Origin: JASEJA01 sp038872535
Lineage (GTDB): Archaea > Thermoproteota > Bathyarchaeia > Bathyarchaeales > Bathycorpusculaceae
Reading direction: 5' to 3'
Length of the DNA stretch: 20,990 bases
Assembly (NCBI GenBank): GCA_038872535.1
Contig: JAVZJY010000019.1
Location: 1 to 20,990 of the forward strand
This document shows positions 14,468 through 20,990 of the stretch, in pieces; the first letter of the stretch is position 1; each line of letters starts with the position of its first letter. Position numbers and translations under genes: made by a program. The notes under the pieces are model-generated. The model was not told where the DNA came from and ran no database searches. It saw only the letters and a list, made by a program, of their open reading frames with translations.

Positions 14468-14728
14468 CTATTTTGAAACCAGTTTTGGCGTTAATTGTTC
14501 TATGGCATTTTTAAGTTTGTTCCATTCTTCCAGGTTTCTTATGTTAAACTTGTGCTTTCTTTTCCAAGTTCCATTTCTGTTCTGCCATAAGTACAAACCA
14601 ATTGATCGTCTTCCAAAAGATTCGAAGACAACTATGGCTTCCCACCATTTTTCGCTTTTGAAAATGTTAACGTAATCAACAACTTTGTAGAAATCTGAGA
14701 TGGGAAGTTTTTCCTTTGCTTCACTCAA
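14468..14728 (-). CDS. PC4-like small DNA-binding protein candidate
   Basis: 86 residues. The start is a TTG at 14728, decided by a strong AAGGTGAT ribosome site five bases upstream; no in-frame ATG fits. The pattern of a strand WWEAIVVFES, a GRRSIGLYLWQ strand, a basic turn NGTWKRKHKFNIR and a helix EEWNKLKNAIEQL resembles the PC4 single-stranded-DNA-binding fold. Many aromatic and basic residues fit a nucleic-acid-binding role in transcription or genome maintenance. This is a fold-level guess from pattern only. A 10-bp inverted repeat lies between it and the upstream M29 peptidase gene. Confidence 0.65.
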   Translation of the reverse strand: MSEAKEKLPISDFYKVVDYVNIFKSEKWWEAIVVFESFGRRSIGLYLWQNRNGTWKRKHKFNIRNLEEWNKLKNAIEQLTPKLVSK

Positions 14729-14733
14729 TCGCC

Positions 14734-14741
14734 ATCACCTT
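14734..14741 (-). promoter_or_regulatory. Strong ribosome-binding site deciding a TTG start
   Basis: AAGGTGAT on the minus strand, five bases before TTG 14728. This is a near-complete complement to the 16S tail and supports the non-ATG start of the PC4-like gene. Confidence 0.7.
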
Positions 14742-14759
14742 TCCTTTCTAAGTTTAACC

Positions 14760-14805
14760 TTCAGCTTTTTAAGTGTTTTAACAATCGCATGCTATAAAAG
14801 CTGAA
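14760..14805. repeat. 10-bp inverted repeat between the M29 and PC4-like genes
   Basis: TTCAGCTTTT (14760-14769) and AAAAGCTGAA (14796-14805) are perfect complements separated by 26 bases. One arm overlaps the last codons of the M29 gene. In a minus-strand transcript it could form a stem-loop just ahead of the PC4-like ribosome site. No T run follows, so it does not look like a terminator. Confidence 0.4.
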
Positions 14806-15802
14806 AAACTCCATCAACAAGAACGTTCACGCATGAGTTCTTTTTGTCAAAGACTTTCACAGTGGGCTTTGATATTAGGAAATCCATGTGGTTTTTGGAT
14901 TTGTTTTTGCCACCTGGCATGTCGAAGTTGTTGCCAAATGCTATGTGAATTGTGCCGAACATCTTTTCCGCTTCGAGAAACTCTTCGACAAATCTTGCCT
15001 TTTTGTTTATTCCAAAAGCAAATTCGCCGACCACGCTTGACCACTCGTCAGTGTTAAAGGAATCTCTAATCCTTTCTAGTGTTGATAAATCTTCAGAAAA
15101 TGAATCTTCAACTCTACCATTACGGAGAGTTAATTTAACTGGAGTCTTCAGCGGTCCTATTCCACCCACAGCCATGTCACACACAAATGTGCCTTCAAGA
15201 GAATCTTCAACCGGCGCAACAATTACTTCGCCTGTTGGAAGGTTCATCCACTTCATTGTTTCCCAATCAATTATAGTGTCAGTGTAGAATGGTCTTCCCT
15301 CAACATTTAGGAAAACTTCGGTGCCGGCAGGATTTGTAATTTCTATTCTCATGGCAGCGCTTAATTTTTTGATTAGACTTTTTGCAAAGCTTTGCATTTC
15401 TCTATGCTCTTCAACTGTTAAGGCTAAGGCTCCATCAGTAAGCATGTCCAAGGTAACGCCAGGACAATGACCCAAACGGGCTTTGTTTTCGCTTGTCTCC
15501 GTTTTTATAAGTGCTATTCTGAAGGGGGTTTCTTCACGAGAACCGCGTAGAAGATTGATGTAAATGTCTGATTTTTGCTTTGTTAAGATTTTCATGATTT
15601 GTGGTGGAATTTCTTTTCGGAAAACATTTGCACCAGTTTTTAGCGGTATTAGTCTCGTTTGTAGACCAAGGTTTATGGCGCCATTTGCGAAAGCTTCGCC
15701 AACATTTAGCTTTTCATAATCGCAAAAAATAATTATACTTTCGCCTTTTTTGGCTTCTAGCACGCATTCTAAAGCGTTTCGAGCAGCTTCCCAAGCATCC
15801 AT
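14792..15802 (-). CDS. M29-family aminopeptidase (AmpS/PepS-like)
   Basis: 336 residues from ATG 15802, with GGAG upstream; a TTG at 15811 is the alternative start. The C-terminal half has the conserved M29 elements: PAGTEVFLNVEGRPF, NLPTGEVIVAPVEDSLEG, GEFAFGINKKA, GTIHIAFGNN and NHMDFLI (His305, Asp307), supplying acidic and His/Asp metal ligands of a two-metal exopeptidase. It is shorter than the roughly 400-residue bacterial enzymes, as in other archaeal members. It likely trims intracellular peptides. It lies downstream of the S-adenosylmethionine synthetase gene on the same strand, separated by 75 bases with a hairpin. Confidence 0.88.
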   Translation of the reverse strand: MDAWEAARNALECVLEAKKGESIIIFCDYEKLNVGEAFANGAINLGLQTRLIPLKTGANVFRKEIPPQIMKILTKQKSDIYINLLRGSREETPFRIALIKTETSENKARLGHCPGVTLDMLTDGALALTVEEHREMQSFAKSLIKKLSAAMRIEITNPAGTEVFLNVEGRPFYTDTIIDWETMKWMNLPTGEVIVAPVEDSLEGTFVCDMAVGGIGPLKTPVKLTLRNGRVEDSFSEDLSTLERIRDSFNTDEWSSVVGEFAFGINKKARFVEEFLEAEKMFGTIHIAFGNNFDMPGGKNKSKNHMDFLISKPTVKVFDKKNSCVNVLVDGVFQLL

Positions 15803-15848
15803 CAGCGTCAAGCTCCAACCATAACTAGAAATGGATGATAATAAGCCT

Positions 15849-15864
15849 TACAATCTAAATTGTA
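15849..15864 (-). terminator. Small hairpin after the S-adenosylmethionine synthetase gene
   Basis: TACAAT-CTAA-ATTGTA, a 6-bp stem with a 4-base loop, begins 14 bases after the synthetase stop on the minus strand. No clear T run follows. It could be a weak terminator or processing site, or chance in A/T-rich DNA. Confidence 0.2.
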
Positions 15865-15877
15865 GAAATTTTCAATG

Positions 15878-17083
15878 TTAATAGGTTTGGATTTTTCCTT
15901 GGGCAAGCTCCATGCAGAACTTGTCTATATTTTCAAGTTCATAATTTAGCACGTCGCTTATTTCGCGTCTGACTTTTTCTATTGCGTTGTTGCCCTTCAT
16001 TATAACTTGAGCCGCTGCCACTTCGGGCTGGTCTATGGGGCTTCCAATTTTGCTTAGTAACCAAATGTAGACTTCTTCAACTTCTGGCACTTCTTCGTAG
16101 ACGTGTTGGGCTATTTTGTAGGTTAGAACGTTGTAGATTTTTCCAACGTGGCTTACTGGGTTTTTGCCTGCTGCGGCTTCGGAGCAGAATGGTCTATTCA
16201 GTGATATTAAGCCGTTTACACGGTTTCCCCTTCCAACTTGTCCGGAGTCGCCGCTGTCTGCGCTTGTGCCAAGAACGGTTAGGTATAAGCCTCCTAAGCC
16301 TCTTCCATGGGCATCCAAAGTGTTGAGTTGAATGTTGACTTTTTCAAAATCTGTGTTTGCCTTGACGAACTTTTCGGTTTCTTCAAGGATTTTTGCCTTC
16401 TTTTCGAAGTATTCTTCTTCGCTACTTATGAAGCGGTCAACGAAAGCCATTGAAATTGTCAAGTTTAGGCTATTGTTTGTTCTGAATCCCATGACTTTTA
16501 TGTCCTCGCCGGATTCTGGGAAACGTTGCTTAAAGTTTTTGGAGTTTAGGAATTTTTCCGTTTCTAGCACCATTTTTTCTGTTCTTGTCATTGGTGCATA
16601 TCCCACTGCGGCTGATGTGTCGTTGGCTCCTAAAACTTTTCCTTTTCGCTTAAAAATGTCAATAAGCCCAGCGGAACCTTGCTTCAGTTCCACTTGATAT
16701 TTCACGTGCTTTTCAGGGTCTATGAAACGCATGTTCTTTCTGAACCATTCTTTGGCAACTCGTACAGCTATTTCTTTAACGTCTATTTTTGTGCCATTAA
16801 ATTCTGATGTTGCCCTATCGCCAAATACGAAGAGCATTGGTTGTTTAATTATGCCTCCGCCGAATCTTGGTTCAGCTTCTCCGGCCACAAGGAGGGATTT
16901 GTCAACGTTATGGTGTAAGATTGAACCAGCTTTTTCTAGGTATTCTTTGCTTAAGTTTATGGAAATTTGGTCCATCACTGCATCGCAAATATAGTCCGGA
17001 TGTCCGAGTCCTTTTCTTTCCACTATTTCTATGCGTTGTTTTTCAAGAGGTGTCTGTTTTAAGTCTTCTACGATTATGTTTCG
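15878..17083 (-). CDS. mat: Archaeal S-adenosylmethionine synthetase
   Basis: 401 residues from ATG 17083, with GGAAAGG six bases upstream. It makes AdoMet from methionine and ATP in the cytosol. Archaeal-type signatures are clear: GLGHPDYICDAVMDQIS (26-42), HHNVDKSLLVAGEAEPRFGG and the block GTSADSGDSGQVGRGNRVNG, followed by FCSEAAAGKNPVSHVGKIYN. These belong to the distinctive archaeal MAT family, which aligns poorly with bacterial MetK. Length is the family norm. An XRE-CBS regulator is transcribed divergently from the same short intergenic region, which suggests it controls this gene. AdoMet from this enzyme would supply the three radical SAM proteins in the window. Confidence 0.97.
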   Translation of the reverse strand, partial: RNIIVEDLKQTPLEKQRIEIVERKGLGHPDYICDAVMDQISINLSKEYLEKAGSILHHNVDKSLLVAGEAEPRFGGGIIKQPMLFVFGDRATSEFNGTKIDVKEIAVRVAKEWFRKNMRFIDPEKHVKYQVELKQGSAGLIDIFKRKGKVLGANDTSAAVGYAPMTRTEKMVLETEKFLNSKNFKQRFPESGEDIKVMGFRTNNSLNLTISMAFVDRFISSEEEYFEKKAKILEETEKFVKANTDFEKVNIQLNTLDAHGRGLGGLYLTVLGTSADSGDSGQVGRGNRVNGLISLNRPFCSEAAAGKNPVSHVGKIYNVLTYKIAQHVYEEVPEVEEVYIWLLSKIGSPIDQPEVAAAQVIMKGNNAIEKVRREISDVLNYELENIDKFCMELAQGKIQTY

Positions 17084-17184
17084 CATGGTAAACCTTTCCA
17101 CTGTGGAGTTTAGGGATGTATGCACAAAACAAATATATAATTTACTGTATTAATTTATATTTGAAAATAACTGGTGGTTATATT
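17084..17184. promoter_or_regulatory. Divergent promoter region between mat and the XRE-CBS regulator
   Basis: About 100 bases serve both genes. On the minus strand AATTATATA (about 17130-17138) suits mat. On the plus strand TTTATATTTG (about 17154-17163) lies 22-30 bases before the TTG start at 17185, implying a nearly leaderless regulator mRNA. The two boxes are close enough that one bound protein could affect both promoters. Confidence 0.55.
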
Positions 17185-17718
17185 TTGGCGGTGACGGGCT
17201 CACTAATTAAAAGGTTAAGGTTAGAAGCAGGCTTAACCCAGAAAAAACTGGCAGAAATTGTAGGAGTGTCTCAAGCGCATATAGCAAAAATAGAACAGGA
17301 AAAGGTTGACCCAAGACTTTCCACAATCAACAAAATATTAGAAGTCCTAACGGAAGGGAAAAAGAGGAGATGTAAAGACATAATGACCAAAGGCGTCCTC
17401 TTCGCAAGACCAAACAACAACATTCTAAAAGTAAGCGAAGTCATGGTGAAAAATGCAATTTCGCAGATGCCCGTGCTGAATGGAAACAGGGTTGTTGGAA
17501 CAATAACCGAGGAAAGCATAATCAGAAACTTGAGCTCAAACATAGCAAAAGAGAAAGTCAAAAACATCATGGGTCCACCCCTGCCAACAGTTTCAGAGGA
17601 AATGCCAATAGAAACCATCCGCCCATTACTTGAAAGACACCAAGGAATATTAGTTGCAAAGGACAGAGAAATTGTGGGAATAATAACGCGGTCAGACATC
17701 CTAAAAACAATAAGCTAA
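17185..17718 (+). CDS. XRE-type helix-turn-helix regulator with paired CBS domains
   Basis: 177 residues from TTG 17185, with GGTGG eight bases upstream; GTG 17191 is possible. The frame extends further upstream, but that stretch lies in the promoter. Residues 7-57 form a lambda-repressor-like helix-turn-helix (GLTQKKLAEIVGVSQAHIAKIEQ). Two CBS motifs follow (about 64-117 and 124-176), each with the typical VVGTITEESI / IVGIITRSDIL ends. CBS pairs bind adenosyl ligands such as AMP, ATP or AdoMet. Divergence from the AdoMet synthetase gene makes AdoMet or a relative a plausible signal. The DHH gene starts 14 bases after its stop, probably in one transcript. Confidence 0.88.
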   Translation: MAVTGSLIKRLRLEAGLTQKKLAEIVGVSQAHIAKIEQEKVDPRLSTINKILEVLTEGKKRRCKDIMTKGVLFARPNNNILKVSEVMVKNAISQMPVLNGNRVVGTITEESIIRNLSSNIAKEKVKNIMGPPLPTVSEEMPIETIRPLLERHQGILVAKDREIVGIITRSDILKTIS

Positions 17719-17732
17719 AAAGGGTTTTGCCA

Positions 17733-18920
17733 ATGCAACTTCAAGAGTTTGAAAGAAAAGCAAAACAAGCTATTACAGAATTGAGGACAGAGAAACCCAA
17801 AGAAGCCATAATAGTTCACCATGACGATGCAGACGGATTATGCTCAGCAGCAATAACAAAAAGAGCTTTGGAACGGGAAGGCATAAAGCCTAAAACATTC
17901 TGCCTCGAAAAAGTTTACACAGAAGTTATCGAAGACCTACATTCAAAGATTGGACAAACAATTTTCTACGTGGACATTGGCTCATCCCATGCAGACATGA
18001 TATCCGAATACAATAAAGGCAAAAACCTAACAATGATACTGGACCACCACGACCCAAAACCATCCAAAGAACCAAAAGTTTTGGACTTAAACCTTGAAAA
18101 CTACGGATTCAGGGGTGAAACTGACTTTTCAGGAGCAACATGCTGCTACTTGTTTGCAAAAGCATTAAGCGAAACCAATGTAGATTTGAGTTATTTGGCT
18201 TTGGTTGGAAGTTGCGAAATTCCAGAAGGCTTCATTGGAATAAATAAGTTAGTGTTAGAAGAGGCTTGCAAAAACGGGACAATTCAGCAGAAGGGCAAAA
18301 GCTTCGAAATAACCAAATTCAAAACACGCTTGGACGCCTTTTTCTCCAAGCTTCAAATTTTAGGCGCTGTAGGATATTATGATGGCGGCCCTGAAATTGG
18401 CATAAACGCTTGCTTGAATGGATTAAGCAAGGAAGCCGAAGAGAAAGTTAATGCTTTAGAGGACAAGCGGAAAGAGGCTAACCGTCGCCTCTTGGGAAGG
18501 CTTTATCGTGAAAGGCTTAAAGAAACAGCGCACATTCAATGGTTTGACGCTGGAGACATGTATGCTGGCATGGGAACGAAAGTTATTGGACAATTCTGTT
18601 CATTTTTGGCTTATCAAGCACGTTTGATAAAACCGAACAAATACATTTTGGGATTCGTGAATGTTCCAGCGGAAATTCCAAACTGGGGAAAGTTAAAGGA
18701 AAAGTTTGTTAAAGCTTCAGTTCGAGTGCCGAAGGGCATGCAATCTCTAATTGATAATGGAAAGCTTCCAGGCGCTGTGAACCTTTTAGATAAAGCATCA
18801 GAAGGTTTTGGCATAGCCGATGGGCATCAGTACGCAGCCAGCGTAATAGTTCCAATTGACAAGAAACAAACATTAATTGAAAACGCAGAAAAACAATCCA
18901 AGACTGATGAAAAGTCATGA
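17733..18920 (+). CDS. DHH-family phosphoesterase (RecJ-like archaeal nuclease)
   Basis: 395 residues from ATG 17733, with AGGG eight bases upstream; TTG 17727 is also in frame. Motif HHDDADGLCSAA (29-40) and the name-giving DHH at 104-106 (LDHHDP) provide the two-manganese site. A C-terminal DHHA1-like domain has ADGHQYAAS in place of the common GGHxxAA substrate-binding motif, so the first Gly is replaced. Archaeal relatives degrade single-stranded DNA or RNA, or short oligonucleotides, and some associate with the replisome. The altered DHHA1 motif leaves the substrate uncertain. The stop overlaps the ATG of the next gene (ATGA), so the two are translationally coupled. Confidence 0.9.
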   Translation: MQLQEFERKAKQAITELRTEKPKEAIIVHHDDADGLCSAAITKRALEREGIKPKTFCLEKVYTEVIEDLHSKIGQTIFYVDIGSSHADMISEYNKGKNLTMILDHHDPKPSKEPKVLDLNLENYGFRGETDFSGATCCYLFAKALSETNVDLSYLALVGSCEIPEGFIGINKLVLEEACKNGTIQQKGKSFEITKFKTRLDAFFSKLQILGAVGYYDGGPEIGINACLNGLSKEAEEKVNALEDKRKEANRRLLGRLYRERLKETAHIQWFDAGDMYAGMGTKVIGQFCSFLAYQARLIKPNKYILGFVNVPAEIPNWGKLKEKFVKASVRVPKGMQSLIDNGKLPGAVNLLDKASEGFGIADGHQYAASVIVPIDKKQTLIENAEKQSKTDEKS

Positions 18921-19681
18921 ATAACCTTACCGTTAAGCATGCCATTGTCCGACCGGTACCAAATTCCTATGACCACTGTGTAAGGACAAACGTGGAAAAG
19001 ATAGATGTTGCCCTCGCAAAAAAACAGCATGCAGAATACTGCAAAGCAGTAGAAAACCTCGGTTTGAAACTTATTTGGGTGAAAGGCGATGACACACTTC
19101 CTGACAGCTGTTTTGTTGAGGATACCGCCATAATAATTGGGGAAAAAGCAATAATATGTAACATGAAAATAAAATCGCGAGCTCGAGAGATAATTGAAGT
19201 TGCGAAGGTGCTCGAAAAACATAAAGAAACTTATTACATTAAGCCTCCAGCCACCATCGACGGCGGAGATGTTCTCAAAATTGAAAACAAAATTTTTGTT
19301 GGAATTTCTGAAAGAACCAACATGCAAGCTGTACATCAACTTAAAAAAATTCTGAACAATGATGTAGAAGTAGTTCCAGTGAAAGTTAAAAATGTGCTCC
19401 ACCTAAAGTCTGCATGCACATATCTTGGAAATAACCATGTTATCCTTTCAAAGGGACACTTTGATATGGATGTATTGCGGGGTTATGAGAAAATTTTGGT
19501 TCCGAAAGGAGAAGCGTATGCTGCAGATTGTCTTGCTATAGATGAAACTGTTTTAATGGCGAAAGGCTATCCTAAAACTAAAAAGATGATAGAGGCGGCG
19601 GGTTTTTCCGTGAAAGAATTGGAAATTTCAGAATTTCGCAAAGGAGAAGGCGCATTAACATGCTTGTCCATATTATTTTAA
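18917..19681 (+). CDS. Dimethylarginine dimethylaminohydrolase-like enzyme
   Basis: 254 residues, in the guanidino-modifying superfamily. Motifs: DSCFVEDTAI (63-72), TIDGGDVL (113-120), SERTN (131-135), HLKSACTYLG with His162, and GEGALTCLSILF with Cys249 as nucleophile. Length and the Cys249/His162 positions equal those I recall for the Pseudomonas enzyme; the acidic residue before GG is Asp, as in animal forms. Such enzymes hydrolyse methylated arginines to citrulline, but archaeal members may act on arginine or another guanidine. Its ATG overlaps the stop of the DHH gene. It converges on truD with stops shared in TTAA. Confidence 0.88.
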   Translation: MNNLTVKHAIVRPVPNSYDHCVRTNVEKIDVALAKKQHAEYCKAVENLGLKLIWVKGDDTLPDSCFVEDTAIIIGEKAIICNMKIKSRAREIIEVAKVLEKHKETYYIKPPATIDGGDVLKIENKIFVGISERTNMQAVHQLKKILNNDVEVVPVKVKNVLHLKSACTYLGNNHVILSKGHFDMDVLRGYEKILVPKGEAYAADCLAIDETVLMAKGYPKTKKMIEAAGFSVKELEISEFRKGEGALTCLSILF

Positions 19682-20990
19682 AATCCCGCCTTTAATAGGC
19701 TGCGTGGTTTCATTATCTCTCTTAAGAGTACCGTTGCATAAGAGCCACGATGCAATGTAAAGCTTATTTTTATCATGTTTTTGGATGGATTAGCCGAGTC
19801 AGCGGAAATCTCTTTTAGTTGAAAATTGTTTAGCGGAGTTAGGGCTGTTCGCAGTTCTCCTTTTTGGCTTGTTTCTGGCATATTTTTTATTTTGAAGTTT
19901 GCTGGCGTTATGCCCTCCTCTTCTAGGATTTGCCTTTCAATTTCTCCTTGAACACCTTGGGAAGACTTCTGTTTAAAACCTATTAGGGGAAGGGCTAACA
20001 GCATTCTCCCAGCTTCTATTGCATTATTAACTTCTGCATGGTTTTCAGTCTCCACAATCTTATACATAGTCAATAATGGTAGTCCAGAACGTTGCACACT
20101 AACAACATAATCGCCAACTTCTGCCTTATTTAATGGAAGACCAACCGCAATTCTTTTGCTCAAGAACTTGTTGAAGAGATAAGCTTGATAAGACTGAGGA
20201 AAAAGCTCTCGAAGTTTAATCGGCAAACGTCTAAAGGCTCCCACAAAATCTTTTGGTTTTTGTGCTAAATGCTTAAGCATTAAACGTTCATAATGTAATT
20301 GCTTCGGAAAACTTTTCAAAGATTGCCGGAAATCTTGAGTCTTTTGCAGTTGCTCTCGGGCTTTTCTTGATTCTGGATGCTCATAAGAGCTTGGTTTAGC
20401 CAAAAATAGCATCACAGCTTTTTTGAAGTTTCCTTTTACGAGGGCTTTCCCAACAAAATGCGTTATGGGACGAACAGTGCCGAAACGTTGGTGACCGAAA
20501 AAATTTGGAACACCGCTTGCAGCCGTGAGCTCTTCAATGGTTTTTCCTATGCGTTTTCCAATTGTGGGTTTGGAGCGGTTTATGGCTCTGATGGTTATGT
20601 TAAAGCTATTTCCTAAGAGATAGTAGGATGAAAGCTTGTTCCGAATATAGCCAACTGGATGGATTTCCATGTCTTTAACATGAACTTTCAGAATGTCCTC
20701 AGCTGAAATGCCGTCAACTGTGATGTATTGGGCAGTAATTGCCTTAGCATCCTTTATGCCTGCAAACTGAATGTCGCCAGTGTTTATGCCAAGTTGTCTG
20801 GCTATTGTTTCGATTGCCAGAAATGTGTCCCAATTTCGTTTAGCCAAAACACATAAAAGATAACGTTTCCTCTCTGCCGAAGAACCCAAAACTTTAGGCT
20901 CACTAGAGCTTCCTTCTCGTTTTATTTCTGCTTTAGAACCGTCAACAAGAATTTCTCCAACAATAAAATCGTCAACAAACTGCCGTATAA
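19678..20990 (-). CDS. truD: tRNA pseudouridine(13) synthase TruD, N-terminus cut by window edge
   Basis: The frame is open from the right edge to a TAA at 19678, about 437 residues. The first in-frame non-ATG start inside it (TTG at 20889) is not the real start, because upstream codons read QFVDDFIVGEIL, matching the N-terminal TruD strand (typically EDFxVEE). The catalytic-Asp motif AGIKDAKAITAQYIT, KRNWDTFLAI, NFFGHQRFGTVRP and the TRUD-domain insertion region up to YLFNKFLSKR are all present. TruD makes pseudouridine at position 13 in the tRNA D arm; archaeal members can overlap in role with Pus7. An oddity is a Ser/Lys-rich insertion (about 20890-20940) before KRYLLCVL. Confidence 0.95.
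   Translation of the reverse strand, partial: IRQFVDDFIVGEILVDGSKAEIKREGSSSEPKVLGSSAERKRYLLCVLAKRNWDTFLAIETIARQLGINTGDIQFAGIKDAKAITAQYITVDGISAEDILKVHVKDMEIHPVGYIRNKLSSYYLLGNSFNITIRAINRSKPTIGKRIGKTIEELTAASGVPNFFGHQRFGTVRPITHFVGKALVKGNFKKAVMLFLAKPSSYEHPESRKAREQLQKTQDFRQSLKSFPKQLHYERLMLKHLAQKPKDFVGAFRRLPIKLRELFPQSYQAYLFNKFLSKRIAVGLPLNKAEVGDYVVSVQRSGLPLLTMYKIVETENHAEVNNAIEAGRMLLALPLIGFKQKSSQGVQGEIERQILEEEGITPANFKIKNMPETSQKGELRTALTPLNNFQLKEISADSANPSKNMIKISFTLHRGSYATVLLREIMKPRSLLKAGF

Noticed and set aside
17116..17184. N-terminal extension of the XRE-CBS protein from 17116
   Set aside because: It would run through the TATA-like box and promoter shared with mat, and adds residues absent from the helix-turn-helix family.

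Overview
The window looks like a piece of an archaeal chromosome, most likely from the TACK side and possibly Bathyarchaeia. That lineage call is inference from gene content and style. Archaeal markers seen directly are: an initiator tRNA-Met with a bulge-helix-bulge intron, an archaeal-type S-adenosylmethionine synthetase, a PAC2-family protein, a GPN-loop GTPase, a DUF4443-type regulator, archaeal TruD, a C/D-box sRNA candidate, and short A/T-rich promoters often followed by little or no leader. Genes are tightly packed and no stretch above 300 bases lacks a gene. I see no insertion sequence, CRISPR array, integrase or prophage.

Layout. 1-1052 (minus) is a radical SAM protein cut by the window edge. 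1214-1447 (plus) is a small unknown protein. 1553-4643 (minus) holds a membrane-anchored BsuPI-like protein followed by a secreted subtilisin-like protease. 4714-4820 (minus) is initiator tRNA-Met with a 28-nt intron in the T loop. 4915-5850 (plus) holds a PAC2 protein and a two-helix membrane protein. 5852-5906 (minus) is a C/D-box sRNA candidate. 5971-8916 (plus) holds a ribbon-helix-helix regulator with a tandem-repeat operator candidate, then an AmrS-like and a PflX-like radical SAM protein. 8998-9475 (plus) holds two very small zinc-binding proteins. 9568-11179 (plus) is a CinA-type protein followed one base later by a PHP phosphatase. 11251-12423 (plus) is a secreted transglutaminase-like protein, and 12452-13213 (plus) a GPN GTPase. 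13210-15802 (minus) holds a DUF4443 regulator, an acidic membrane protein, a PC4-like small protein and an M29 aminopeptidase. 15878-17083 (minus) is S-adenosylmethionine synthetase, with an XRE-CBS regulator divergent from it. 17733-19681 (plus) is a DHH phosphoesterase translationally coupled to a dimethylargininase-like enzyme. 19678-20990 (minus) is TruD, cut by the right edge.

Themes. Several pieces concern RNA: the intron-bearing tRNA, the sRNA, TruD and the DHH protein. A second theme is AdoMet: its synthetase, a CBS regulator next to it, and three radical SAM enzymes that consume it. A third is the cell surface: a protease with an inhibitor-fold neighbour, and a transglutaminase-like protein with an Ig-like domain. 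No single novel system dominates. The best leads are the T-loop tRNA intron, the C/D sRNA, the protease/BsuPI pair, the RHH operator and the AdoMet synthetase/CBS pair.
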